DNA from: Halanaerobiales bacterium
GTDB taxonomy: Bacteria; Bacillota; Halanaerobiia; Halanaerobiales; M55B127
Reading direction: 5' to 3'
Assembly: GCA_021736945.1 (NCBI GenBank)
Contig: JAIPEX010000006.1
Span: forward strand, 1 to 43,326
DNA: 43,326 nucleotides
In this document: positions 1 to 8,099 of the stretch, in pieces
Layout: each line of letters opens with the position of its first letter
How positions within the stretch are numbered: the first letter of the stretch is position 1
Notes under the pieces: model-generated
The model's database searches: none
What the model saw: the letters and a program-made list of their open reading frames with translations, nothing else
What the model was told of the DNA's origin: nothing
Program-made: the position numbers and the translations under genes

Positions 1-40
1 ATTCATACTGGTCTACTGGTAGTTTGTAGGTTTTGTTCAA
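1..40 (-). CDS. N-terminal fragment of an unidentified protein, cut by the left edge
   Basis: A TTG codon at 40-38 begins a reading frame that is open to the window edge and gives LNKTYKLPVDQYE. The start is supported by an excellent ribosome binding site (GGGAGGTG) six bases upstream, and an in-frame stop sits just before it, so a longer start is excluded. Thirteen residues are too few to name a family. The gene is transcribed away from the rest of the window and has a hairpin 50 bases upstream. It could be a transposase or an ordinary gene; nothing visible decides this. Confidence 0.55.
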   Translation of the reverse strand, partial: MNKTYKLPVDQYE

Positions 41-90
41 GATTACACCTCCCTCATATTTTTAGAACCCAAAAATATACTAATTTGTAT

Positions 91-120
91 CCCCGTCCTT
101 TAATCAAGAACGGGGTTTTA
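91..120 (+). terminator. Hairpin with T-rich tail, possible plus-strand terminator
   Basis: A 10-bp stem with one mismatch (CCCCGTCCTT at 91-100, AAGAACGGGG at 106-115) is followed by TTTTA on the plus strand only. No plus-strand gene ends here inside the window, so it may block antisense transcription or act as an upstream structure for the gene at 40. Function is uncertain. Confidence 0.35.
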
Positions 121-189
121 AATTAGTAGTTTCTATAATTTCTATTCAATTGAAATGTTTTCTTTATTAATATGTTGTTTATAATACAG

Positions 190-219
190 AAAAATCCCTG
201 CTTTTTTCCAGCAGGGATT
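190..219 (-). terminator. Rho-independent terminator of operon A
   Basis: A perfect 10-bp stem (AATCCCTGCT at 193-202 with AGCAGGGATT at 210-219) is followed by TTTTTCTG on the minus strand. It lies 15 bases after the stop codon of the flavoprotein gene and would end the six-gene operon that starts near 4264. Confidence 0.85.
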
Positions 220-233
220 GAGCATATGTATTT

Positions 234-830
234 CTACTTATTTAATTTCTTTATAATAACCGCCATTCGATCCCCTAAGTTTTCAGCTATTTTGACTGCT
301 TTTTCATCATCTTTAACTCGCCTGAAACCATCATCTGTTTCTGAAGTACCTACTACCATGTTAGGCTCGGTTTGTGGGGTCCCTGCTGGACCAATTATTA
401 GCATTCCATGGGTAAGGCCAAATCTATTAATATCTTCTATGGTACTCTGACCTCCGCCTTGATTTAAACCGGAGGAAGAAACAACTCCCATTACTTTATT
501 TTTCAGTTTATGATTTTGCATTTTGAGATAACGACTGCGATCCATGAAATTTTTAATACGAGCAGTTGGAGAACCAAAATATGAGGGTGAAGCCATTACA
601 ATTCCATCTGCTTCTATAAGTTTTGCACCTAATTTTTCAATATCATCATCTATTACACATTTAGCTTCTCTTAAACATTTATTACATCCGCGGCAAAATT
701 TAATATCAAAGTCTTTTAGATGCAGTAATTCAGTTTCTATTCCTTTTTTAGTTAGAGAACTTAATGTTTTTTCAAGTAAATGGTTAGTACCCCTTTTAAC
801 TGGACTACCTAACATACCGATTACTTTCAT
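234..830 (-). CDS. Iron-sulfur flavoprotein / NAD(P)H-dependent FMN reductase family
   Basis: This 198-residue protein has a flavodoxin-like fold: an FMN phosphate loop GSPVKRGTN at residues 8-16 and the SPSYFGSPTA segment at 81-90 that contacts the flavin ring in this family. Between them lies C46-x2-C49-x2-C52-x5-C58, the compact cysteine motif known to bind a 4Fe-4S cluster in archaeal iron-sulfur flavoprotein (Isf). The likely role is electron transfer from reduced ferredoxin or NAD(P)H to oxygen species, quinones or other acceptors in an anaerobe. It is the last gene of operon A, 20 bases after the pyrophosphatase. The start has GAGGTG eight bases upstream. The physiological partner cannot be read from the sequence. 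Confidence 0.82.
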   Translation of the reverse strand: MKVIGMLGSPVKRGTNHLLEKTLSSLTKKGIETELLHLKDFDIKFCRGCNKCLREAKCVIDDDIEKLGAKLIEADGIVMASPSYFGSPTARIKNFMDRSRYLKMQNHKLKNKVMGVVSSSGLNQGGGQSTIEDINRFGLTHGMLIIGPAGTPQTEPNMVVGTSETDDGFRRVKDDEKAVKIAENLGDRMAVIIKKLNK

Positions 831-850
831 TAATTATCACCTCATTTTAA

Positions 851-1336
851 TTATTTTATATAATTTTCTTTTGCTTTTTTAATAACTTGAACTGCTTCTT
901 CAATGTTTGCCCAACCTTGAATACTTACCTTTTTTTCTTCTAAATCTTTATACACTTCAAAGAAATGTCTGAATTCTTTAAGGATATGAGACTCCAGATC
1001 CTCAATAGATTCTATGTTATCAAAGCGGGGATCTTTTGTTGGAACTCCTAATATTTTTTCATCTCTGCCCTTTTCATCTTCCATAATAAACATACCTATA
1101 ATTCTTGCCTTTATTACACATCCCGGAAAGGTAGGAAATGTTGTTAAAACCATAGCATCAAGCGCATCCCCATCATCAGCCAGTGTTTCTTGTATGTAAC
1201 CATAGTCAGCCGGATAATATACCGGAGAGTATAAAACACGGTCTAACCTAAATACTTCATTTTCTTTGTCATACTCATATTTATTATTACTGCCCTTTGG
1301 TATTTCAACAAAGACCTCCATGTACTCCGTACTCAT
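851..1336 (-). CDS. ppa: Inorganic pyrophosphatase (family I)
   Basis: The 161-residue product hydrolyses pyrophosphate to two phosphates in the cytosol, pulling biosynthetic reactions forward. The family I signature is at residues 55-61 (DGDALDA), and further conserved parts are EIPKGSNNKYEYD near the N-terminus, YYPADYGYI at 40-48 and RDEKILGVP at 91-99, which supply the metal- and phosphate-binding aspartates, lysines and tyrosines. Length is slightly short of the usual 170-180 residues. Two starts are possible: ATG at 1336 with GGGGTG upstream (used here) or ATG at 1321, which follows CGGAG closely. It is the fifth gene of operon A. Confidence 0.93.
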   Translation of the reverse strand: MSTEYMEVFVEIPKGSNNKYEYDKENEVFRLDRVLYSPVYYPADYGYIQETLADDGDALDAMVLTTFPTFPGCVIKARIIGMFIMEDEKGRDEKILGVPTKDPRFDNIESIEDLESHILKEFRHFFEVYKDLEEKKVSIQGWANIEEAVQVIKKAKENYIK

Positions 1337-1357
1337 TATCTAACACCCCATAATTTA

Positions 1358-1861
1358 TTAATTGTTTTCCCTAATCCAGTAATAACATTCACCTTCTTTT
1401 ATTTTTTCTAACTCACCACCATTAGCTTCAATCACGCGGCGAGAAGCCAGATTATCATCATCACAAGTCAAAAGCAGTTCATCAATTTTCTTTTCTTTTG
1501 CTTTTTTGAGTAGTTCTCTTAAAATGAGTTTTCCATAACCCTGCCTTCGCTTAGATTTTCTTATTGCATAAGCTGCATGTCCACCTTTTTCACGTAGGGA
1601 TTCATTTAAATAGTGTCTTAATTTAGCCAAACCAACCGGCTTCCCTTCTACAAAAAGCCAGTATAAGGTTTGAGGTACATAACCTTTGGGTAAGTCTTTT
1701 CCTTCTGACATCCTTTTATTTGTCTTTAGATATACTTCAAATTCTTTATATGTTAACCCCTGAGCTTCATTGTGGAAACCATTTTCTTCTTTATCTATAT
1801 CCTGGAGCATATTATATATTTCTTCTCCATCGTTAATACTAAGTTCTCTCAACTCAATCAT
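1358..1861 (-). CDS. GNAT family N-acetyltransferase
   Basis: A 167-residue GCN5-related acetyltransferase. The acetyl-CoA loop is RKSKRRQGYGKLIL in the second half (Q/R-x-x-G-x-G/A pattern), followed by the typical ASRRVIEANGG segment with asparagine-rich strand-helix turn. Overall it resembles the acetyltransferases that act on small amines or amino acids, but the substrate is not identifiable. The ribosome binding site GAGGTG lies eight bases before the ATG. It sits 21 bases upstream of ppa and 25 bases downstream of ribokinase, inside operon A. Confidence 0.85.
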   Translation of the reverse strand: MIELRELSINDGEEIYNMLQDIDKEENGFHNEAQGLTYKEFEVYLKTNKRMSEGKDLPKGYVPQTLYWLFVEGKPVGLAKLRHYLNESLREKGGHAAYAIRKSKRRQGYGKLILRELLKKAKEKKIDELLLTCDDDNLASRRVIEANGGELEKIKEGECYYWIRENN

Positions 1862-1886
1862 TTTTAATTCACCTCAAAATACTTAC

Positions 1887-2810
1887 TTAAAATGTTTGTT
1901 TGGACAGCATTTCTTTAATTTCCTGTTGGTCGGGGATTGAACTCTGAGCACCCTTTTTGGTTACTGATAAAGCGGCTGCTGCAGATGCATATCTACAAGC
2001 TTTTTGCAAATTATATCCGCGATATAATCCTACTGCCAAAGCTGCATTGAAAATATCTCCCGCTCCTGTAGTGTCAACAGCTTCTATATCAAAGGTTTGA
2101 ACTTTTCTTAATTTATTATCCTTGGTTACTATTATTATATCACTTGAACCTCTTTTTAATATTAAGTTCCTGATACCAGTCTCTTTTTTGAACATTAAAG
2201 CCTGGTTGGCTAAAGTGTCTTCTTTTATATTCAATTTTTCTTTAAGATAATTAAATTCCGTTTTATTAGGAGTTAAGTAGTCTATTCCCGCTAACCATTT
2301 AATTTTGGTTTTCTCTTTGGCTGCGGGATCATATATGATTTTTATTTCTTTTTCTTTTAAGCTTTCAAGGGCAAAACCTATAGTTTCTCTTGGAATCTCA
2401 TTTTGAATTAAACAATAGTCGATATCTTCTCCGTTTTCTTTTAAAAACTTTTCAACAAGTGCTTTACTATGAACACCATTTGCACCGGGATTAGATACAA
2501 TCTTATTCTCTCCCACACGATTTACCTCAATAAAAGCCTGGCCGGTATGAAAATTTCCATGGATGAAATATCCCTTTATATTAAATTTATCAAATCTATT
2601 CTTAATTTTTTTACCTTCACTGTCGTTCCCAATCGAAGTAGAAAAAAGTATATTCTGATTTGATAACTTGGCAGCTGCTACAGCCTGGTTTGCTCCTTTA
2701 CCTCCATAATAATGGTTTAAACTTAAAGCTGTTTGTGTTTCACCAGGTTCAGTGAAATGATCTACTTCATAAACTATATCTATATTTGAACTGCCTATAA
2801 CTGCAATCAT
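1887..2810 (-). CDS. rbsK: Ribokinase (PfkB family)
   Basis: This 307-residue sugar kinase phosphorylates D-ribose to ribose-5-phosphate with ATP. PfkB signature 1 is seen as GGKGANQAVAAAKL at residues 36-49, and signature 2 as DTTGAGDIF at 246-254, with D252 as the catalytic base and the anion hole formed by the TGAG turn. The N-terminal IGSSNID and the length match ribokinase rather than fructokinase or adenosine kinase. No ribose transporter, RbsD or LacI regulator is nearby; instead it is embedded among acetyltransferases and ppa in operon A, so it may serve nucleoside salvage. Substrate is inferred from family resemblance. Confidence 0.88.
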   Translation of the reverse strand: MIAVIGSSNIDIVYEVDHFTEPGETQTALSLNHYYGGKGANQAVAAAKLSNQNILFSTSIGNDSEGKKIKNRFDKFNIKGYFIHGNFHTGQAFIEVNRVGENKIVSNPGANGVHSKALVEKFLKENGEDIDYCLIQNEIPRETIGFALESLKEKEIKIIYDPAAKEKTKIKWLAGIDYLTPNKTEFNYLKEKLNIKEDTLANQALMFKKETGIRNLILKRGSSDIIIVTKDNKLRKVQTFDIEAVDTTGAGDIFNAALAVGLYRGYNLQKACRYASAAAALSVTKKGAQSSIPDQQEIKEMLSKQTF

Positions 2811-2828
2811 ATTTTCACTTCCCGACTC

Positions 2829-3539
2829 CTATTTTAATTTAACCCAGCTAATATTCCTGTCATATTTAAAACCAAGTCCTTCGGTTAATTTGATAGATTT
2901 TTTGTTATCGGGCTCTATATTTAAATAGATCATTTCATTCATTTCTCTTTTTTTATTTACCAGATATCTTCCAATATCTCTTGCATAACCATTATTCCTA
3001 TACTCTGTTAAGACATGAAGAAAACCTAATGATTTATCATCATGGGTTAAACCCCAGGCTACTAATTTACCATCAACTCTTATCGCAGCTGTGGGACCAT
3101 CTTTCATTCTTTTTAATAAGAGATTATGAGATAGATATTCAGCATAGTTAGAATGTTCTAAGATGACTTCTATATCATCCTCAACTAAACTTTCTACTTC
3201 ATTTACCGGTGCTTCTATTTTAGAATCTTCAGGAAAATAATATCTCTTGGTTTTTAACATCCACTCGTTTTCATTACTATCTGTAAGTAAGGGCAGCATC
3301 CAGTCTTCCACACTTGCAAAATATTTAGTACCAATTTCATTATTTAATATTAAGAATTTAAGTTCATTTCGGTCATTACTTACAATATATGCCCAGAGAT
3401 GGTCACTTTCCGCAATAATAATATATGAATTTTTTTTGTTTAAAACTTTTTCAATCTGATTGTTTTCAACAAAACCGATTGTACTCATATTTCTAATCGG
3501 ATCTTGTTTCAATTTTTTTAATAAATTTTCTTTATCCAT
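2829..3539 (-). CDS. Two-domain GNAT family N-acetyltransferase
   Basis: A 236-residue protein whose C-terminal half (about residues 110-236) is a GNAT domain: LGFLHVLTEYRNNGYARDIG carries the acetyl-CoA-binding R-x-x-G-x-A motif and IYLNIEPDNKKSIKLTEGLGF is the conserved last strand and helix. The first 110 residues look like a degenerate second GNAT-type fold without a CoA loop, as in FR47/double-GNAT proteins. The ATG follows AGGTG with good spacing. It is the second gene of operon A, nine bases after the PAQR gene. The acetyl acceptor is unknown. Confidence 0.8.
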   Translation of the reverse strand: MDKENLLKKLKQDPIRNMSTIGFVENNQIEKVLNKKNSYIIIAESDHLWAYIVSNDRNELKFLILNNEIGTKYFASVEDWMLPLLTDSNENEWMLKTKRYYFPEDSKIEAPVNEVESLVEDDIEVILEHSNYAEYLSHNLLLKRMKDGPTAAIRVDGKLVAWGLTHDDKSLGFLHVLTEYRNNGYARDIGRYLVNKKREMNEMIYLNIEPDNKKSIKLTEGLGFKYDRNISWVKLK

Positions 3540-3548
3540 TTATATCAC

Positions 3549-4190
3549 CTATTTTAATAAATATATCATAATAAAATGAAAAATACTGCCTGCTAAGACA
3601 AACAAGTGCCAGATTGAATGGCTGTATTTAAAACCTTTGCTCTGCAGAGCATAAAATAATACTCCCACTGTATAGAACAAACCACCAATAATCATATAGA
3701 CTAAACTTAAAGTACTTAATGCTAAAATCAAGGGTTTGATTATAAAAATAATTGTCCAACCCATCATTAAATACATTATTACACTTAATATCTTCAATTT
3801 ATTTATAAAAAAGACTTTAAAAATTATTCCAAGTAACGCAATTGTCCAAATGGCAATAAATATAGACCAGCCCAATCTTCCTTCAAGAGCAACTAATGCA
3901 ATTGGAGTATAAGTTCCTGCAATCAGTAAAAATATGGAGGCATGATCAAATTTACGCAAGTGTTTTTTTGCCTTTTTCATAGGAATCCCGTGGTATAATG
4001 TTGAAGAAATATATAGGATTATCAATGTAGATCCATAAATGATATAACTCAACATCTCATGAAATTGACTCGATTGATAATGGGTTAATATTAAAAATAC
4101 CAGGGCAAAAATACCAAAAAGAATTCCCACACCATGAGTAATCGCATTTGTGATTTCTTCTCTTTTGGAATATTTTATTTGATCACTCAT
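3549..4190 (-). CDS. Hemolysin III / PAQR family membrane protein (YqfA-like)
   Basis: A 213-residue polytopic membrane protein with about seven hydrophobic helices. It keeps the CREST-superfamily metal-site pattern: S63-x3-H67 in the second helix, D82-H83 just before the third and H191-x3-H195 in the last. Members of this family include bacterial hemolysin III, YqfA and eukaryotic adiponectin receptors; the bacterial role is thought to involve membrane lipid homeostasis, and hemolytic activity should not be assumed. It starts operon A, has GGAGG before its ATG and an extended -10 promoter about 75 bases upstream. Confidence 0.88.
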   Translation of the reverse strand: MSDQIKYSKREEITNAITHGVGILFGIFALVFLILTHYQSSQFHEMLSYIIYGSTLIILYISSTLYHGIPMKKAKKHLRKFDHASIFLLIAGTYTPIALVALEGRLGWSIFIAIWTIALLGIIFKVFFINKLKILSVIMYLMMGWTIIFIIKPLILALSTLSLVYMIIGGLFYTVGVLFYALQSKGFKYSHSIWHLFVLAGSIFHFIMIYLLK

Positions 4191-4263
4191 TTTTTGCCTC
4201 CTTAACTTTTCTTTTTAATGCTCAAAACTTCTAAGACTAATTTAATAATTCTTACTTAGTTTT

Positions 4264-4272
4264 ATTATAACA
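4264..4272 (-). promoter_or_regulatory. Extended -10 promoter for operon A
   Basis: The minus strand reads TGTTATAAT, an extended -10 element (TGn-TATAAT) with no good -35 box, which is typical of that promoter class. It lies 74 bases upstream of the PAQR start and overlaps the hairpin that follows tag. Confidence 0.4.
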
Positions 4273-4305
4273 GATAATAGGATAAACCTCATTAATTATC
4301 TGTTA
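4268..4305 (-). terminator. Inverted repeat after tag, weak terminator
   Basis: An 11-bp perfect stem (TAACAGATAAT at 4268-4278 and its complement at 4295-4305) lies 15 bases after the tag stop codon. The tract after it on the minus strand is only A/T-rich, not a T-run, so termination would be weak. The arm overlaps the predicted promoter of operon A, so it could also be an operator. Confidence 0.4.
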
Positions 4306-4319
4306 ATTATTTTTTTAAC

Positions 4320-4925
4320 TTATTGTTTATCTTTGAATTTATTACTAAATTTATCTTCATAATTGTTTATTATTTCTTGATATCTAAAACAATCTGTTAA
4401 ATGATCATTAATCACTCCCACCGCCTGTAAATAAGCATAAATGGTCACAGATCCCACAAATTTAAAACCCTTCTTTTTTAAATCAGCTGCAATAGTTTCT
4501 GAAAGCTTACTTTCAGCAGGTACCTCTGATATTTCTTTCCATTCATTTACTACAGGCTCAAAATCAGTGAAAGACCACAAGTAGTTAGCAAAACTACCGT
4601 ATTCAGACTGTATTTTCAAAAATTGCTTTGCATTGTTAATGGAAGCATCTATTTTCAGTTTATATCTTATAATCCCTTCATTATTTAACAACTTTTCTTT
4701 TTTATCTGTATCAAAAGAAGCTACTTTTTCAATATCATAATTTTCATAAGCTTTTCGGTAATTTTCTCTTCTTTTCAAAATGGTAGACCAACTTAAGCCC
4801 GCCTGAGCTGTTTCAAGGGTTAAAAATTCAAATAATTTTCGATCCTTAAAAACAGGTACTCCCCATTCATTGTCATGATATTCTATATACTGTTGACTGC
4901 TTTTACACCATGGACATCTTTTCAA
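4320..4925 (-). CDS. tag: DNA-3-methyladenine glycosylase I
   Basis: This 201-residue base-excision repair enzyme removes 3-methyladenine from alkylated DNA. I place the start at TTG 4925: GAGGTG lies six bases upstream, while the GTG at 4934 is itself part of that ribosome binding site. With this start the zinc ligands fall at C4, H17, H175 and C179 and the base-recognition residues at E38 and W46, the same numbering as in Escherichia coli Tag, which strongly confirms both identity and start. The gene stands alone between the terminator of operon B and the hairpin before operon A. A short charged C-terminal tail is the only divergence. Confidence 0.95.
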   Translation of the reverse strand: MKRCPWCKSSQQYIEYHDNEWGVPVFKDRKLFEFLTLETAQAGLSWSTILKRRENYRKAYENYDIEKVASFDTDKKEKLLNNEGIIRYKLKIDASINNAKQFLKIQSEYGSFANYLWSFTDFEPVVNEWKEISEVPAESKLSETIAADLKKKGFKFVGSVTIYAYLQAVGVINDHLTDCFRYQEIINNYEDKFSNKFKDKQ

Positions 4926-5000
4926 AAAATACACCTCATATATTTAAGTAATTTTGATTCTACTTAATAATTCTATAAGATTTTATTAAATCCTTTATTA

Positions 5001-5036
5001 AAAAAAGCCCATCCTTATAAAGGACAGGCCTTTTAT
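5001..5036 (-). terminator. Rho-independent terminator of operon B
   Basis: The stem pairs AAAAGCC...TCCTT with AAGGA...GGCCTTTT, with two internal mismatches, and the minus strand continues with a run of seven T. It begins six bases after the stop codon of the DUF4097-like gene. Confidence 0.85.
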
Positions 5037-5042
5037 CCATTA

Positions 5043-6179
5043 TTAATTTTCATAAATTATGCTAACATCAGCATGTCTTGCTTCAATGTTTAGCTCCTTA
5101 TTACCAGTACCAAGTGTACCTTTGATACTCTTTTTATTTCCATCTTGTGATCTCGATAAATCAAAATCAGTTTTAAGATTTCCGTATTCGGTAGTTACAT
5201 CAACGTTTAAGTCCTGTAAATCTTTAACCATCCAGATTTTTAGATCGGCATATCTAGAATTCATATTCAGACTATTACTTAAACTTTCAATATTAACTTC
5301 CCCATATTCAACTTCACCATCTATCTCACCCTTTATATCGTCTAGTGTAATGCCCATATATCTTACATCTATATCTAAGTTACCATTAAGTTTTTCTATA
5401 TCGGCTCCACCATATTTTCCTGTTAAAACTGTATCAGCATTTATATTCTCAAGAGTACTTTGAGCATATCCTGTTTTTAAATCTAGATTTCCTTGTATAT
5501 TCTTAAAATCATTTTTATTATAGGAGGTATTTATTGTAAGATTCCCTTCTAAATCGGATAAGGTCAAACTACCATAATCATTTCTAATATTCATCTTTCC
5601 TTCCACAAAGTTAACTGTGGTTTCACTGTATCTAGTATCAAGGTTAAGACCAGCATTAAAATTTTGGACATTCACTTCTCCGTATCTATTAGCTAAATCT
5701 AAATATATATCATTGGGAGCTTTTATATCAAACAGAACTTCTACTCCTTTAATATTATCGGGTTTGGGTTTAGGACGGTTCACATAAAGTTTAAACTCTC
5801 CCCCTGAGACATTATAGCCCACACTTATTTCCTTCAAATAATTTTCGGCTGCTTCCTTATTAGCTGAATATATTTTTACTTCATAAGTTACATCTATCTT
5901 ATTGCTGTCATGTCCCTCGATATCAATTGAACCAACTTCATTATCTAAAATCAGTTCTTCTATGCTTTCAGAACTATAACTCAAGTTAGATTTTCTAATT
6001 GCAGATGGTTCTTGTCGTTCTGTGTTTATTTCGGAAAACTGATTTATTTCACTCATTGAATCAGTTTCAAACTGAATGAAAAAGTCTGCAACTGTATTTT
6101 CATCGTTCATCCTAAAATCTATTACCATTATTACCACAAGGGCAATTAATATTAAGGCAACTACTCTTTTTCTTTTCAT
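5043..6179 (-). CDS. Membrane-anchored DUF4097-like beta-helix protein
   Basis: A 378-residue protein with one N-terminal hydrophobic segment (about residues 6-20) after a KRKR stretch, then an exported region made of many short beta strands. From about residue 150 the pattern of alternating hydrophobic residues around YG, such as RYGEVNVQNF, RYSETTVNF, DYGSLTLSDL and KYGGADIEKL, repeats every 18-20 residues, as in right-handed beta-helix proteins of the DUF4097 (putative adhesin) family. Such proteins are commonly found next to envelope-stress regulators and ABC transporters; adhesion is not established. It is the last gene of operon B, 12 bases after the permease. Confidence 0.75.
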   Translation of the reverse strand: MKRKRVVALILIALVVIMVIDFRMNDENTVADFFIQFETDSMSEINQFSEINTERQEPSAIRKSNLSYSSESIEELILDNEVGSIDIEGHDSNKIDVTYEVKIYSANKEAAENYLKEISVGYNVSGGEFKLYVNRPKPKPDNIKGVEVLFDIKAPNDIYLDLANRYGEVNVQNFNAGLNLDTRYSETTVNFVEGKMNIRNDYGSLTLSDLEGNLTINTSYNKNDFKNIQGNLDLKTGYAQSTLENINADTVLTGKYGGADIEKLNGNLDIDVRYMGITLDDIKGEIDGEVEYGEVNIESLSNSLNMNSRYADLKIWMVKDLQDLNVDVTTEYGNLKTDFDLSRSQDGNKKSIKGTLGTGNKELNIEARHADVSIIYEN

Positions 6180-6191
6180 TTTAAATCACTC

Positions 6192-6953
6192 CTAAACATC
6201 TAATTGTTTTTCTAATATCCAGGACCCTGTTAAAAAGAATCCTAACAATACTATAACTAGTGCAACTATGGGACCACTACCTAAATAGATTGTTGCTGTT
6301 TCTTGCCCATAAGGACCCGACCACATAACATCAAGCGGTAGATCAGGTAGCCAGTTAAATAGCCTAGCAATAAAACCGGAAACTCTCATTAAAAGATAAT
6401 GACTGAGTCCAAATACAACTATACTAACTAACCACCGAAACTTACTGAAATAGCAGCTTACTAAATAGGAGAATTGACTCATTATATATGGTATAATACC
6501 AATTGCTAGATAGATTAATACTGCTATAACTATCATTCGAGGTGAATAACTTTCTGCCAATGATTTTGGTACTTCACCCATTAGAGTACTAAAGTGTTGA
6601 CGATGGAAAAATAGGTGTAGTCCAACTGTATAAAGTGTTAAAATAATATAGACGAGTCCACTAGCAGCTAATTTTGAAGATACTAATTCATAACCTTTTC
6701 TGGGTAATGATTTTAGTAAATATATTGTATTACCTTTCCATTCTTGTCTAAAACTTTGATAACCCTGTACTAACATAATCAAAGGTAAAATACCAAGCGG
6801 GATAAACCCAAGTCCGAAGGTCATACCTAACGGCCATCTATTCATTTTAGTTATTAAGAAAATTTCCCAAGCTGTTACTAATAAACCAGATACCAAAATG
6901 GTAAATAACATACTACGCATTTCTTTTTTAAATAGTGAAATCCAGCCTCTCAT
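6192..6953 (-). CDS. ABC transporter permease (YtrC/ABC-2 like)
   Basis: A 253-residue integral membrane protein with about six hydrophobic helices and the short LPRKGYELVSSK cytoplasmic turn often seen in ABC-2 type permeases. It starts with an ATGA overlap on the stop codon of the ATPase gene, so the two are translationally coupled and form one exporter. The operon order GntR repressor, ATPase, permease matches the ytr arrangement of Bacillus, whose products respond to cell-wall-active compounds. The transported substrate is unknown. Confidence 0.8.
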   Translation of the reverse strand: MRGWISLFKKEMRSMLFTILVSGLLVTAWEIFLITKMNRWPLGMTFGLGFIPLGILPLIMLVQGYQSFRQEWKGNTIYLLKSLPRKGYELVSSKLAASGLVYIILTLYTVGLHLFFHRQHFSTLMGEVPKSLAESYSPRMIVIAVLIYLAIGIIPYIMSQFSYLVSCYFSKFRWLVSIVVFGLSHYLLMRVSGFIARLFNWLPDLPLDVMWSGPYGQETATIYLGSGPIVALVIVLLGFFLTGSWILEKQLDV

Positions 6954-7648
6954 TTGAATACCTCCCTTACAAGTTCTTGTACCGATTTATTTCGCTCAGC
7001 TCTTAGATCATCTGTATTACCTTCTAATAAAACCTTGCCTTCTTCTAAAAATACAACATGATCAAAAAATCTTTCAGCTTCAACTACTTCATGAGTTGAT
7101 ATTACAATTGATTGAAAATCTGATTCATATTCACTGATCAAACTTTCCAGTATTCTTGCTCTTGAATTAGGATCAATCCCTGATAGCGGCTCATCTAATA
7201 TCAATAATGGTGCTCTTCTGGCCAATACTAAGACCAATTTCAATCTGGCCACCATTCCCTTGGATAAAGCCTTAATTTTCTGTTCAAAGCTTAAATTCAT
7301 AAAATCTAAAAGTTCATTTGCTTTTTTTGTACTGAAATCGCTATATTGATTACTAAAGAAATTTATAGCTTCTTTTATTGTCATCCAATCATAAAGATGA
7401 TTTATTTCAGGTAAAAAAGCTATCTGGTCCATTAACCTTTTATCTTTTAAGTCATTGATTTTAACTTGCCCTGAATCTTCTACTACCAAACCTGTTATTA
7501 TTTTCAATAGAGTTGATTTCCCGCTCCCATTTGGTCCAACTAATCCTGTAATCTGTCCTTTAGGAAAATTCACACTTATTTCATCTAATGCAAGTGCACC
7601 AGGATACTTTTTACTTATATTTTTTATTTCAATTGCTGTTTCAGTCAT
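6950..7648 (-). CDS. ABC transporter ATP-binding protein (YtrB-like)
   Basis: This 232-residue ATPase has Walker A GPNGSGKST at residues 38-46, a variant signature LSKGM at 128-132 and Walker B LLILDEP at 148-154. The LSKGM form is usual in ABC-2 exporter ATPases with small permeases. I start it at ATG 7648, preceded by AGGAGG at ideal distance; the upstream TTG at 7666 lies before that site. The start overlaps the end of the GntR gene by eight bases, indicating coupled translation. It energises the permease encoded next. Confidence 0.9.
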   Translation of the reverse strand: MTETAIEIKNISKKYPGALALDEISVNFPKGQITGLVGPNGSGKSTLLKIITGLVVEDSGQVKINDLKDKRLMDQIAFLPEINHLYDWMTIKEAINFFSNQYSDFSTKKANELLDFMNLSFEQKIKALSKGMVARLKLVLVLARRAPLLILDEPLSGIDPNSRARILESLISEYESDFQSIVISTHEVVEAERFFDHVVFLEEGKVLLEGNTDDLRAERNKSVQELVREVFK

Positions 7649-8018
7649 TTTCCATCCTCCTCTCAAATTCTTCTTTCAATAAGTTAATAACTTCTTCTTT
7701 TTTAAAGCCAATAGAAATCATCTCATCAATAAATCTTTTCACGGCTGCATGGGCCATCTGTTCATTTATCTCTTTTATCACTTTATCATCATCCTTTATA
7801 AAAGTTCCTCGTCCTCTTTTAGTTTCTACCAAATCCAGAAGTTCCATTTCACGATATGCCCTCTGTACAGTATTGGGATTAACCTGGATTTCCTTTGCCA
7901 TTTCTCTTTGAGAGGGCAATTTATCTCCAGGATCTATTTCGCCCCGAGCAATTTGTTTTTTTATCCCATCTATTACTTGCTCATATATCGGTTTAGATGC
8001 ATCGAAATCTATCTTCAT
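7641..8018 (-). CDS. GntR family transcriptional regulator, YtrA subfamily
   Basis: A 125-residue repressor with a winged helix-turn-helix at about residues 10-75: the PIYEQVIDGIKKQI start, the PGDKLPSQREMAKE recognition region, VNPNTVQRAYREME and the wing RGRGTF are characteristic of GntR proteins. The C-terminal tail of about 45 residues is short and helical, as in the YtrA subfamily, with no ligand-binding FCD or UTRA domain. It heads operon B and lies just downstream of a near-consensus promoter overlapped by a 24-bp inverted repeat, so autoregulation of the exporter operon is likely. Confidence 0.92.
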   Translation of the reverse strand: MKIDFDASKPIYEQVIDGIKKQIARGEIDPGDKLPSQREMAKEIQVNPNTVQRAYREMELLDLVETKRGRGTFIKDDDKVIKEINEQMAHAAVKRFIDEMISIGFKKEEVINLLKEEFERRMEND

Positions 8019-8043
8019 TTGGTGCCTCCTTCCATATTGTTTT

Positions 8044-8067
8044 AGTGCACTACTTATCTAATGCACT
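8044..8067. promoter_or_regulatory. Candidate operator for the GntR regulator
   Basis: The inverted repeat has arms AGTGCA and TGCACT at its ends, extended inward by TA dyads (AGTGCACTACTTATCTAATGCACT spans 24 bases in two parts). It covers the predicted transcription start of operon B, the position expected for a repressor. Binding is inferred from position and symmetry. Confidence 0.6.
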
Positions 8068-8070
8068 ATT

Positions 8071-8099
8071 AATATACCACGATTTTTCTCCTTTGTCAA
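8071..8099 (-). promoter_or_regulatory. Sigma-A type promoter of operon B
   Basis: On the minus strand a perfect -35 box TTGACA (8099-8094) is separated by exactly 17 bases from a -10 box TATATT (8076-8071). The GntR start codon is 53 bases downstream of the -10 box. This is the best promoter match in the window. Confidence 0.82.

Noticed and set aside
91-115. Left hairpin as an IS605 end matching the one at 43190
   Set aside because: Only CCCCG is shared; the GACACTCC and GGATTCTT flanks of the right-hand element are missing.
3549-4190. Haemolytic toxin
   Set aside because: The hemolysin III name is historical; the sequence is a PAQR-type membrane protein with a conserved metal site.
5043-6179. 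Adhesin
   Set aside because: The label comes only from the DUF4097 family name; the sequence shows a membrane anchor and beta-helix repeats, nothing specific to adhesion.
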